Source of the DNA: Bosea sp. 685
GTDB lineage: Bacteria > Pseudomonadota > Alphaproteobacteria > Rhizobiales > Beijerinckiaceae
Assembly (NCBI RefSeq): GCF_031884435.1
Contig: NZ_CP134779.1
Coordinates: 2,728,001-2,792,000, forward strand
DNA: 64,000 bases
Direction: 5' to 3'
Both the position numbers and the translations under genes were made by a program. Shown piece by piece: positions 1 to 7,742 of the stretch (the first letter of the stretch is position 1; each line of letters opens with the position of its first letter). The notes under the pieces are model-generated. The model was not told where the DNA came from and did no database searches. It was given only the letters and a program-made list of their open reading frames with translations.

Positions 1-1
1 C

Positions 2-865
2 GATGCCCTCAACAACTACCTGACCGGTTGCGGCTTCCCCGACGAAACAAATCCGCGCTGGCATTACTGGCCCGCCGATGTCCACATCATCGGCAAGGAC
101 ATCGTGCGCTTCCACGCCATCTATTGGCCCGCCATGCTGATGTCTGCCGGTCTTCCGGTACCCAAGCGCGTCTTCGGCCACGGCTTCCTGCTCTCCAAGG
201 GCGAGAAGATGTCGAAGTCGCTGGGCAATGTCGTCGACCCGTTCACGCTGGCTGACGCCTACGGCGTCGACCAGTTGCGCTACTTCTTCCTGCGCGAGGT
301 CTCCTTCGGCCAGGACGGCAATTACAGCCATGAGGCGATCGTCGGGCGCATCAATGCCGACCTCGCCAATGATCTCGGCAACCTGGCACAACGCTCGCTC
401 TCGATGATCGCCAAGAACTGCGAGGGCAGGGTGCCTGAATGCGGCGCGCTGACCGAGGGCGATGACGCCATGCTCGCGCTCGCCGATGGCGCGCTCGCCA
501 AGGCCCGTGATGCCATGCAGGATTTTGCCCTGCATAGCCTGCTGGCCGAGCTCTGGGCTCTGGTTGCCGAGGCGAACCGCTATTTCGCCGCGAACGAACC
601 CTGGCGATTGACCAAGAGCGATCCCGCGCGCCGCGACACCGTGCTCTATGTCACGGCCGAGGTGCTGCGGCAGGTCGCGATCCTGGTTCAGCCGGTGATG
701 CCTGAGGCCTGCGCCAAATTGCTCGATCTGCTGGGCGTTGCGGCTGACGCCCGCAGCTTCGCCGCGTTGGGCAAGGCAGGCCGCCTGGCCTCCGGGATCT
801 CGCTTCCAGCGCCGAGCGGCATCTTCCCGCGCTATGTCGAGCCGGAGGCCGGCGAGGGCGCCTGA
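2..865 (+). CDS. metG: Methionine-tRNA ligase, C-terminal part (5' end outside window)
   Basis: Charges tRNA(Met) with methionine in the cytoplasm. The frame is open from base 2, so only the last 287 residues are present. The sequence shows [19 protein letters not shown] and the class I signature [15 protein letters not shown] (KMSKS loop, around base 206), followed by the anticodon-binding helical domain ([10 protein letters not shown]). No C-terminal EMAP/Trbp111 extension is present, because the protein stops soon after the helical domain. The TGA stop overlaps the tatD start (ATGA), so the two genes are translationally coupled. Recognition is by direct motif reading, and I am very sure of it. 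Confidence 0.97.
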   Translation, partial: DALNNYLTGCGFPDETNPRWHYWPADVHIIGKDIVRFHAIYWPAMLMSAGLPVPKRVFGHGFLLSKGEKMSKSLGNVVDPFTLADAYGVDQLRYFFLREVSFGQDGNYSHEAIVGRINADLANDLGNLAQRSLSMIAKNCEGRVPECGALTEGDDAMLALADGALAKARDAMQDFALHSLLAELWALVAEANRYFAANEPWRLTKSDPARRDTVLYVTAEVLRQVAILVQPVMPEACAKLLDLLGVAADARSFAALGKAGRLASGISLPAPSGIFPRYVEPEAGEGA

Positions 866-1665
866 TGCTGATCGATACGCATTGTCATCTCGATTTTCCC
901 GATTTCACTGAGGAACTCGACGCCTTCGTCGCGCGCGCCGAGGCCGCCGGCGTCGGCCGCATGGTCACGATCTCGACCCGCGTGGCGCGCTTTCCAACCT
1001 ACGCGGCAATCGCCGAACGCTTTCCGTCGGTCTGGTGCAGCGTCGGCACGCATCCCCATGGCGCGCATGAGGAGCTCGATGTCACGGCCGAGCAGCTGGT
1101 TGCGCTGTCGCGCCATCCGCGTTGCGTCGCCATCGGCGAGGCCGGGCTCGACTATCATTACGACAAGAGCCCGCGCGCGGCGCAGGCTCAGGGCTTGCGC
1201 ACCCATATCGCCGCTGCACGCATGACGCAGCTGCCGCTCGTCATCCACGCCCGCCAGGCCGATGACGACATGATCGCGATCCTGCGCGAGGAGATGGGGA
1301 AGGGCGCCTTCCCCGCCATCCTACACTGCTTCACGGCAGGCGAGGCTCTTGCCCTGGCCGGCGTCGAACTCGGCCTCTACATCTCGTTCTCCGGCATCCT
1401 GACCTTCAAGACCTCGGAGGAGCTGCGCCGCATCGCGCGCCTCGTACCGAGTGACCGCCTCCTGGTCGAGACGGACGCACCTTATCTCGCGCCCGTCCCA
1501 TTCAGAGGCAAGCGCAACGAACCATCCTATGTCGTTGAAACAGCGAAGGTTCTTGGTGAAGCGATCGGCGTCGGATTCGACGAGGTCGCGGCCCTGACCA
1601 CGGCCAATGCGCGCCGTTGCTACTGGAAGATGGACCACGCCGCACCCTTGGCCCAACACCCATGA
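865..1665 (+). CDS. tatD: TatD-family metal-dependent DNase/hydrolase
   Basis: Predicted metal-dependent hydrolase of the TatD family (3'-5' DNase activity in characterised members), 266 aa, the normal family length. Metal ligands are visible: the N-terminal H-x-H in [14 protein letters not shown], Glu in AIGEAGLDYHYD, the His residues in VIHAR and LHCF, and Asp in VETDAPYLAP near residue 200. It begins at the ATG overlapping the metG stop, and metG-tatD-MBL is a common alphaproteobacterial operon. The exact in vivo substrate is unknown. Confidence 0.95.
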   Translation: MLIDTHCHLDFPDFTEELDAFVARAEAAGVGRMVTISTRVARFPTYAAIAERFPSVWCSVGTHPHGAHEELDVTAEQLVALSRHPRCVAIGEAGLDYHYDKSPRAAQAQGLRTHIAAARMTQLPLVIHARQADDDMIAILREEMGKGAFPAILHCFTAGEALALAGVELGLYISFSGILTFKTSEELRRIARLVPSDRLLVETDAPYLAPVPFRGKRNEPSYVVETAKVLGEAIGVGFDEVAALTTANARRCYWKMDHAAPLAQHP

Positions 1666-1678
1666 GACACCGTTTCGC

Positions 1679-2485
1679 ATGGCGCTGACGGTCACCATCC
1701 TCGGCTGCGGCTCGTCTGGCGGCGTGCCGCGCCCCGGCTCCGGCTGGGGGGCCTGTGATCCCGCTGAGCCGAAGAACCGGCGGCGGCGCTGCTCGATCCT
1801 GGTCGAAAGCGCCGGCCTGAACGGAACGACCAGCCTGATCGTCGACACCTCGCCCGACCTGCGCGAGCAATTGATCGACGCCGGCGTGATGCATCTCGAT
1901 GCGGTCTTGGTCACGCATGACCATGCCGACCACACTCATGGCATCGACGATATGCGGGCGCTGGTCATGCATATGCGCCGCAGGGTGTCGGTCTACGCCG
2001 ATGAGCGCACATCCGCGACGCTTGCCGTCCGCTTCGGCTATATCTTCGAGACGCCACACGGCAGTTCCTATCCGCCGATCCTGGACCTGCGGCCACTGCG
2101 GACCGGCACTCCCTTGACGATCGCGGGAGCCGGGGAGCCCATCGAGGCGCTGCCTTTCGCCGTCGAGCATGGTCCAGGCTATGAATCGCTCGGCTTCCGT
2201 TTCGGCGACCTGGCCTATCTCCCGGATGTCAGCTTCCTGCCGGCGCAGGCCAAGGCCGCGATGACCGGTCTCGACATCCTGATCCTCGATTGCCTGCGCG
2301 AGACGCCGCATCCGAGCCATTTCAACCTGGCGCAGTCGCTGGCGGCAATCGCCGAACTCAAGCCGCGCCGCACGATCCTGACCAATCTGCATAGCGATCT
2401 CGACTATGCGGCGCTGTCCCGGCGCTTGCCGGTGGGGATCGAGGTGGCCTTCGACGGCATGACGATCACGTCGAAGGCCGGGTAG
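1679..2485 (+). CDS. MBL-fold metallo-hydrolase (PhnP-like)
   Basis: A 268-aa metallo-beta-lactamase-fold phosphodiesterase-like protein. The zinc-binding motif THDHADHTHGIDD is clear near residue 80, and the N-terminus ILGCGSSGGVPRPG is typical of the PhnP/COG1235 group. A longer open frame starts at 1607, but the ATG at 1679 lies 13 bp after the tatD stop and begins directly at the conserved beta strand, so I chose it. It is the third gene of the metG-tatD operon. PhnP hydrolyses cyclic ribose phosphates in phosphonate breakdown, but no phn genes are nearby, so the substrate here is open. Confidence 0.9.
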   Translation: MALTVTILGCGSSGGVPRPGSGWGACDPAEPKNRRRRCSILVESAGLNGTTSLIVDTSPDLREQLIDAGVMHLDAVLVTHDHADHTHGIDDMRALVMHMRRRVSVYADERTSATLAVRFGYIFETPHGSSYPPILDLRPLRTGTPLTIAGAGEPIEALPFAVEHGPGYESLGFRFGDLAYLPDVSFLPAQAKAAMTGLDILILDCLRETPHPSHFNLAQSLAAIAELKPRRTILTNLHSDLDYAALSRRLPVGIEVAFDGMTITSKAG

Positions 2486-2495
2486 GGCGCCTTAT

Positions 2496-2515
2496 AGCGT
2501 TTTCGAGCGAAGTGG
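2496..2515. repeat. Solo half-copy of dispersed hairpin repeat (subfamily A)
   Basis: The 20 bases AGCGTTTTCGAGCGAAGTGG are the exact reverse complement of 21363-21382, the right half of the full hairpin at 21337-21385. Here only one arm survives, in the 63-bp convergent gap between the MBL gene and the amidase gene. Confidence 0.75.
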
Positions 2516-2548
2516 AGGCTCTGGATCCGACAATCCCGAGAATGACAC

Positions 2549-3187
2549 CTAGTCGGCATTCTGCCTGTGCCAGTCCTCGACCTGCGCCAGCACGGTTGCG
2601 AGGTCCGATACGTCGACATAGCGGCGTCCGAGATCGCGCAGATTGTCCTTGTGCGGCTGTTCCTCGATATCGCCGACGCAATCTTCCGGCACGATGGTGC
2701 GATAGCGATAGCTGAAGCTGTCGATCGAGCTCGCGCGGATGCAGCCGCTGGTGTTGCAGCCGGTGATGATGACCGTGTCGACGCGCTCCTTGGTGAAATA
2801 GTCGCTGACACCGGTGTTGAAGAAGATCGACGGACCCTTTTTGCACACTGTGAGATCGTAGGCCGGATCATGGATCCGTGGATCGAGCGCGACACTGGGG
2901 TGGTCATGGCGGAAGGTTTCGCGCACTGCCGTGATCTTCCAATATGGCATCTCGCGCTCGTTCAGATAGGCCGTGTTGCAGACTGCGACGGGCACATTGT
3001 AGCGCCGCGCCACCTTAAGCAGCCGCTCGGTGTTCTCGAGCGCCCGCATCACCAGAGGCGCCCCGCCGAGCGGGTGTTGCGGGTCGGTGAAGCCGAGCTG
3101 GAAATCGACGACGACGATGCCTGGCTTCTTGCCGAAGCCGACGGGAATCTCGCCATAGCTGCGATTTGCATAGTCGTCCGACATCAT
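2549..3187 (-). CDS. Isochorismatase-family cysteine hydrolase (amidase)
   Basis: A 212-aa alpha/beta cysteine hydrolase. The catalytic triad can be read as Asp28 (VVVDFQLGF), Lys117 (CKKGPS) and Cys149 (TSGCIRASS). Family members include N-carbamoylsarcosine amidohydrolase, nicotinamidase and maleamate amidohydrolase, and the length and the GCIRASS nucleophile elbow fit the carbamoylsarcosine/maleamate amidase branch best. It is divergent from a TetR regulator 147 bp away, which probably controls it. The start is the first of two adjacent ATG codons (3187 or 3184). The substrate is inferred only to subfamily level. Confidence 0.88.
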   Translation of the reverse strand: MMSDDYANRSYGEIPVGFGKKPGIVVVDFQLGFTDPQHPLGGAPLVMRALENTERLLKVARRYNVPVAVCNTAYLNEREMPYWKITAVRETFRHDHPSVALDPRIHDPAYDLTVCKKGPSIFFNTGVSDYFTKERVDTVIITGCNTSGCIRASSIDSFSYRYRTIVPEDCVGDIEEQPHKDNLRDLGRRYVDVSDLATVLAQVEDWHRQNAD

Positions 3188-3333
3188 CTGGCTCCTTCAT
3201 AGGATAGGACGGGTGGGCCTTGCGCCATCCTTCCTCTCTTTATAAAAGCAAGCAAGATTGTTTTTTTAAAGAAAGCCGCTATCCTGTCACCCGGCGCATA
3301 CTGCGTGGCGGGTTATCACAGTCGGATGGCGTC
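3188..3333. promoter_or_regulatory. Divergent promoter region, amidase/TetR
   Basis: A 146-bp gap between two divergent genes, with an AT-rich core (about 3239-3275, including a T7 run and AAAGAAAG) that contrasts with the GC-rich flanks. It must hold both promoters and probably the TetR operator, but I could not find a convincing palindrome. Confidence 0.5.
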
Positions 3334-3984
3334 ATGGCGAAATCGGCGAGACAACAGCAAATACGCAGCGTCCTGACGCGGGAAAGGCTGATCCAGGCCA
3401 CACTCGACGAGATTTTCGAGGTTGGCTACCACGCCGCGACCACGCAGGAGATCGCCGTGCGCGCCAGCGTCTCGCGCGGTGCGCTGCTGCATCATTTCCC
3501 GATGCGGGCCGATATCGTGCTTGCTGCGATGGAGGCCTTGCTCGAGGACGGCACCCGGCAGATCAAGGCGGTCGCCGGTGAATTGCAGGACGGCAAGGTC
3601 TCGCTCGGCGATTTCGTCGAATTCCTGTGGCGGCTGTTCTCGGGCCGCTTCTTCTATCTGTCGCTGGAGATGATCACCGAGGCACGCAACGACACAAGCC
3701 TGCGCGAGCGCATGATCCCGGTGGTGAAGCGCTTCCATGATGCGTTGGACGAGATCTGGCTGGCATTCTGCGATCCGCAGCGTCGGGCGCCGCGCCAGGC
3801 GCGCATCATCCTCAATCTGACCGTCTGCCTGATGCGCGGCATGGGCGTGCAGACCGTGCTGCGCCCGGAGCCCGGCTACTACCGTGAGATGATCGAATCC
3901 TGGAAAGCCGTGCTGCCGCACATCATCGACGGCGCAGCGGGAGACATCATGTTCGCCAGGCCGGTCATCAAAGAAAGCAGGTGA
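3334..3984 (+). CDS. TetR/AcrR-family transcriptional regulator
   Basis: A 216-aa repressor-type regulator. The N-terminal helix-turn-helix is clear (TTQEIAVRASVSRGALLHHF, roughly residues 38-57), followed by an all-helical ligand-binding domain. The open frame extends upstream to 3220, but the 38 extra residues are AT-rich promoter sequence, so the ATG at 3334 (MAKSARQQQ) is preferred. It stands divergent from the isochorismatase-type amidase and probably represses it. The ligand is unknown. Confidence 0.9.
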   Translation: MAKSARQQQIRSVLTRERLIQATLDEIFEVGYHAATTQEIAVRASVSRGALLHHFPMRADIVLAAMEALLEDGTRQIKAVAGELQDGKVSLGDFVEFLWRLFSGRFFYLSLEMITEARNDTSLRERMIPVVKRFHDALDEIWLAFCDPQRRAPRQARIILNLTVCLMRGMGVQTVLRPEPGYYREMIESWKAVLPHIIDGAAGDIMFARPVIKESR

Positions 3985-4151
3985 GAGACATTCGGCAAGC
4001 CCTTGGCAAATCGGTGCTACCAAGAGAAAATCCTGCTGCAATCGAGGCTGAGCCGGCCAGGGCTCGGGATCAATTTAAGTTCCATAATATGTCTTATGCG
4101 AATCATATCTGCAGGCCCAAAGTTAGAAAGTCTCACCGTGGCAAACTAGGA

Positions 4152-4192
4152 ATGTCACACTCCCCCGGAAGGACGTGGCGGGAGTCTGACAT
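4152..4192. repeat. 13-bp inverted repeat in the gap before the VOC gene
   Basis: The arms ATGTCACACTCCC (4152-4164) and GGGAGTCTGACAT (4180-4192) match at 12 of 13 positions around a 15-nt spacer. The 342-bp gap 3985-4326 holds no convincing gene. This is its only strong structure, and it could be an operator or an mRNA hairpin upstream of the VOC gene. Confidence 0.5.
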
Positions 4193-4326
4193 GGGCTGAA
4201 CGGAGATGAGCGAACGGGAGCTTTGCCGCGCTGAGGTGCTCGCATCGGGCATGGCGGGCCGATTGACATTCGCCTTTCGTCTCCGCGTTCGATTATCTCG
4301 CACAGGCCCTCTTTGGAGATAAAAGC

Positions 4327-4701
4327 ATGTTCACTCACGTCATGATCGGCAGCAACGACCTGGAGCGGGCTAGAGATTTCTACGACGCCACATTCGCCGC
4401 GTTAGGAGGCGAGCCTGGCGAGATGGATGCCAGAGGCAGGCTGATCTATGCCCACAAGGGCGGTCGGCTGATGATCACGAAGCCGATCGACGGCAATCCA
4501 GCGACCGCGGCCAATGGTGGGACTATCGGTATCGCCGCTGCGAGCCGTGACCATGTTCTCGCGTGGCATAAGGCCGGCACCACGCATGGTGGGACGGCGA
4601 TCGAGAGCCCACCCAGCGAGCGCCCGAGCGGAGCCTTCGTTGCCTACCTTCGCGATCCGGACGGAAACAAGCTCACCGCGCGCTCTCAGCCGACGAAGTA
4701 A
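4327..4701 (+). CDS. VOC-family (glyoxalase/bleomycin-resistance fold) protein
   Basis: A 124-aa vicinal-oxygen-chelate protein. It starts MFTHVMIGSNDLERARDFYDATFAALG, typical of the first beta-alpha module, and ends with FVAYLRDPDGNKL, the usual final strand with the metal-ligand region. VOC proteins include dioxygenases, glutathione transferases and glyoxalases, and this sequence does not allow a choice. It stands alone, with no operon partner. Confidence 0.88.
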   Translation: MFTHVMIGSNDLERARDFYDATFAALGGEPGEMDARGRLIYAHKGGRLMITKPIDGNPATAANGGTIGIAAASRDHVLAWHKAGTTHGGTAIESPPSERPSGAFVAYLRDPDGNKLTARSQPTK

Positions 4702-4957
4702 CACAACCGGCAACAGCCCCTCCGGAGATCATCCCGCTTTTTGGGGAAATCCGCTGGCAAGCGGACGGACCAGTCTCGGCCTCTCCTTTCGGGTCAATCG
4801 GCCCGTCAGGAAGCGGACCTCCCCGCAGTGGACGCACCAAGCGCCACGCAAGATGGTCAGCAAGATCAAATCGATCCAGCCGGATGGGATTGTTTGCGAC
4901 GGATCGCAGCCTTACCCTCGCGCGACGGACCTGCCGTCCGCCACGAGGGACTGAAGC

Positions 4958-5503
4958 GTGTGGATCGTTCTGGGCGTGGCCGCTCTCGTCCTGCTGTGGG
5001 GGGTGTTCGCTTTCAACCGACTGGTGCGCCTGCGGATGCAGGTCCGCGCCGCCTGGGCGCAAATCGACGTTCAGCTGCGCCGCCGCCACGACCTGATCCC
5101 CAACCTGGTCGAAAGCGTCAAAAGCTATATGGCTCATGAGCGCAGTGTCCTGGACGCGGTGGTCGCGGCGCGCGGCCAGGCGCAGTCGGCGGGTGACGAT
5201 GTCGCCGTCCGCGCCGCAGCCGAGGGCCGGCTGGGCGGTGCGCTCTCCCGGATGATGAGTCTGGCCGAGGCCTATCCGCAGCTCAAGGCCAGCGACAACG
5301 TGCAGTTGCTGCAAGAGGATCTCGCCTCGAGCGAAAACCGGATCGCCTTTGCCCGCCAGCACTTCAATGATTGCGTGATGAGCTACAACACCGCCATTGG
5401 CAGCCTGCCGGACATGCTGTTCGCGGGCCGCCTGGGTTTTGCGCCCCAGGCGATGTTCGAGACCGACGAGGCGTCCCGCGCGCCCGTTGCCGTCCGCCTG
5501 TGA
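4958..5503 (+). CDS. lemA: LemA-family membrane-anchored protein
   Basis: A 181-aa protein with one N-terminal transmembrane segment (IVLGVAALVLLWGVFAF) and a long helical bundle carrying the LemA signatures WAQIDVQLRRRHDLIPNLV, YPQLKAS and YNTAI. It uses a GTG start preceded by GAGGGA. It overlaps the next gene by GTGA, so the two are translationally coupled. LemA proteins are commonly encoded beside M48/HtpX-like proteases or TPM-domain proteins and are thought to act with them at the membrane; their molecular role is unsettled. Confidence 0.93.
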   Translation: MWIVLGVAALVLLWGVFAFNRLVRLRMQVRAAWAQIDVQLRRRHDLIPNLVESVKSYMAHERSVLDAVVAARGQAQSAGDDVAVRAAAEGRLGGALSRMMSLAEAYPQLKASDNVQLLQEDLASSENRIAFARQHFNDCVMSYNTAIGSLPDMLFAGRLGFAPQAMFETDEASRAPVAVRL

Positions 5504-7032
5504 GCGATGTCGCGGAGCCGACACGGACCCGGCGGGTCACCTTCTACGACGAACTGTCGCGCCGCCGGCGCGGGGCTTGGCTGGTCTCGGCGATCTGCAT
5601 CCTGGTCGCCGGCGGCGTGGGGCTCGTGCTCAGCGCCATCGTATCCCCTCTCGTCCTGCTGATCCTCGGCGGCCTCCTGCACCTGGCCGCCAGGCTCGGT
5701 CTCATGGCGGCAAACGCCTGTGCCGGCGCTGCGGCCATCCATGGCTTCGCCTCCGGCCACATGGCCCATTTCGAACAGGTGCTGGCCTCCCTCGACAAGA
5801 TCCATGGCTTGCGCGACATCGACCTCCTGGTTGGGCCCATGGCCCGACTGGCGCCCCTCGCCATCCCGTCCCTGATCGCCGGCGGCCTGGTCTGGCTGTG
5901 GCTGCGCGGCCTGTTCCTGCGCGCGGGAGGCAAGGATCTGATCGCCCGCCTGAAAGCCCGGCCCGCCAATCTCGACGACCTCGATGAGCGTCAGCTCAGC
6001 AACATCGTCGAGGAAGTGGCGATCGGCGCAGGCGCGCCTGCGCCTCGATTGTTCCTGATCGACTCTCCCCTGGTCAATGCCGCGGCGCTGGGGCGCTCGC
6101 ACAAGGACGGCGTGATCCTGGTCACGCGCGGCCTTCTCGATCGGCTGGACCGCAGCGAAACCGAGGCGGTGGTCGCCCGCCTGATCTCGGCGATCGGGGC
6201 CGGCGATCTGCGGGCAGCAGCCGGCATCGCGGCAGTGTTCCAGACCTTCGGCTTCTGCCTCACTCTGCTCGACCTGCCCCTGCGCTGGTCTGCCTGGCGC
6301 ACCTTGGGTGCATTGGCGCTCGTCGCCATCTCGCCGCGCCCCGGTGCCGAGGCCCTGAGCCGGGTCGGTGAAGGACTGGAAGAAGGGCTGCAGGCCGACA
6401 CCCTGCCCCACTTCGAGGACATCGATGCCAGGCTGGCCAAGCTGTCACCGCTGCTGAGCAAGGTCGCACAGGTTGCGATGGTTCCGTGGCTCCTGCCCTT
6501 GCTGGTCTCGCTCCTGTTCAAGCTGGTGCTGTTCCTTTGGACCGCCTTCTTCCTGGGGCCCCCCATGGCGATGCTGTGGCGCAACCGATGCTACTGGACC
6601 GACGCGCGGACGGTGAAGCTGGCCCGCCACCCGGAGGCCTTCGCCCGCGCGCTCGAAAAGATCGGCGCCGTTGATCCGCCGCCCGGCGCCGAGGCGCACG
6701 AATATCTGTTCATCGGCGCGCCGACGGCGGCCCGCCGCTCCGCCGCCGACCGGCGCAGCATGACGCTGGCGCTCGCCCCGTCCCCCGCGCAGCGGGTGGA
6801 GCGGTTGAGCGCCATGGGCGCGAGCGTCCGGCATGCCGATGCCGGCTTCGACTGGGCTGGCCTGAAGGCTGGCTTCTCCGCTCACCCGGTGCTGGCGCTG
6901 ATCGGAATTTTTCTGGCGCTGCTGCTCGTGCCGCTGTTCCTGGCCCTGTTCGTGATGATCGGCTATCTGACGGCGCTCGTCATGACCATGGGCCTGGCGG
7001 CGGGCCTCGGCCTGGTCCTTTGGCTGGTCTAG
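5500..7032 (+). CDS. M48-family membrane protein lacking the zinc motif (predicted pseudopeptidase)
   Basis: A 510-aa protein coupled to lemA by a GTG start overlapping its stop. Several N-terminal and central hydrophobic segments flank a domain that aligns with M48 (Ste24/HtpX-like) peptidases: PRLFLIDSPLVNAAALGR, GVILVTRGLLDRLDRSE and the region of the third ligand, NRCYWTDARTVKLAR. Where active members have HExxH after AVVA, this protein reads RLISA (residues 227-231), and the downstream zinc-ligand Glu is replaced by Cys364. All three zinc ligands are therefore missing although the fold is preserved and the frame is intact. I infer a catalytically dead partner or chaperone-like role with LemA. 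Confidence 0.85.
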   Translation: MSDVAEPTRTRRVTFYDELSRRRRGAWLVSAICILVAGGVGLVLSAIVSPLVLLILGGLLHLAARLGLMAANACAGAAAIHGFASGHMAHFEQVLASLDKIHGLRDIDLLVGPMARLAPLAIPSLIAGGLVWLWLRGLFLRAGGKDLIARLKARPANLDDLDERQLSNIVEEVAIGAGAPAPRLFLIDSPLVNAAALGRSHKDGVILVTRGLLDRLDRSETEAVVARLISAIGAGDLRAAAGIAAVFQTFGFCLTLLDLPLRWSAWRTLGALALVAISPRPGAEALSRVGEGLEEGLQADTLPHFEDIDARLAKLSPLLSKVAQVAMVPWLLPLLVSLLFKLVLFLWTAFFLGPPMAMLWRNRCYWTDARTVKLARHPEAFARALEKIGAVDPPPGAEAHEYLFIGAPTAARRSAADRRSMTLALAPSPAQRVERLSAMGASVRHADAGFDWAGLKAGFSAHPVLALIGIFLALLLVPLFLALFVMIGYLTALVMTMGLAAGLGLVLWLV

Positions 7033-7055
7033 TTAAGCACCGCATCGCTGCATCA

Positions 7056-7091
7056 CGCCCGATCGGAGGCAGCAGGCCGGGTTATCGGGCG
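7056..7091. terminator. Possible terminator hairpin after the lemA/M48 operon
   Basis: CGCCCGAT (7056-7063) pairs perfectly with ATCGGGCG (7084-7091) across a 20-nt loop, 24 bp after the M48 stop. There is no T-run, so an intrinsic terminator is only possible. Confidence 0.3.
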
Positions 7092-7637
7092 TTCGGCAAG
7101 CAGCCTGACGAGATCGATTTGCCAGCATGTGCCAGTTTTCTCAAAGCCATTGATTAGCATGCCCAATTCGCTTTTGCGGATTGCGCCTCCTCATCGTTAC
7201 AAGCGTTTGCCGCTAGCAACGCCGGTCGGCGGCAGAAACTGCGCAGGGCAGATAAGAGAGCCCGTCACGCGTCTTCGCGTGGATGCTCTGGGCGCCTCGA
7301 AGCGGCCAGACCTGCTCTGATCATCAGGGCGGACAGGCTCGTCAGCGGGCTGGATGCGACCTTCGCCCATGCCACCGCCTGCGCCGCGTTCTCATAGCCT
7401 TGGGGAAGCGGCCGCCGTCCGGCCCCCTCCTCCGGCGAAACGAGCCGATATGGCGCACGGGCCGTTACGGCACGGCGTGGCCGCGTTGCAGCGAGGACAC
7501 ATCGATCGCCGCCGGCGTGTCTGTTCGCTTCTGTCCCATTCGGTATTCGCTCAAGTCCAAGTCTATCACCTGCGGACACCATAGAGAGCCGTTAGGGAAT
7601 ATGACAGAAATGCGGAAACAGAAGAAGATTAGAGCTA

Positions 7638-7657
7638 GTTTATTTTAATTCAAAACT
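7638..7657 (+). promoter_or_regulatory. AT-rich motif shared with the araC promoter (site 1)
   Basis: GTTTATTTTAATTCAAAACT lies about 85 bp before the receptor start. It matches 13621-13640 at 18 of 20 positions. The outer GTTT/AAAC is palindromic and the flanks are GC-rich. It is a candidate operator for an iron-responsive regulator or the local AraC protein. Confidence 0.6.
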
Positions 7658-7742
7658 GAAGACAAAACCTCCACCCGGAGAATGACTCCGACTTTGCTTT
7701 CCGCTCCCAGCGGCTTTCTAGAAGAGATTGACGGGCACCACG

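Larger units (their letters stand above)
7033..7742. other. 710-bp gap before the TonB receptor
   Basis: I see no recognisable gene. A leftward frame at 7265-7582 (105 codons) shows no domain or credible start and is not called. The gap contains an 8-bp-arm inverted repeat just after the M48 gene (7056-7091) and the AT-rich motif at 7638-7657. Confidence 0.5.

Noticed and set aside
3981..4199. A small frame after the TetR gene
   Set aside because: No supporting motif or start signal, and it covers the inverted repeat.
7265..7582. A possible 105-aa leftward protein before the receptor
   Set aside because: No ribosome-binding site or domain was visible, and composition is that of a chance frame.
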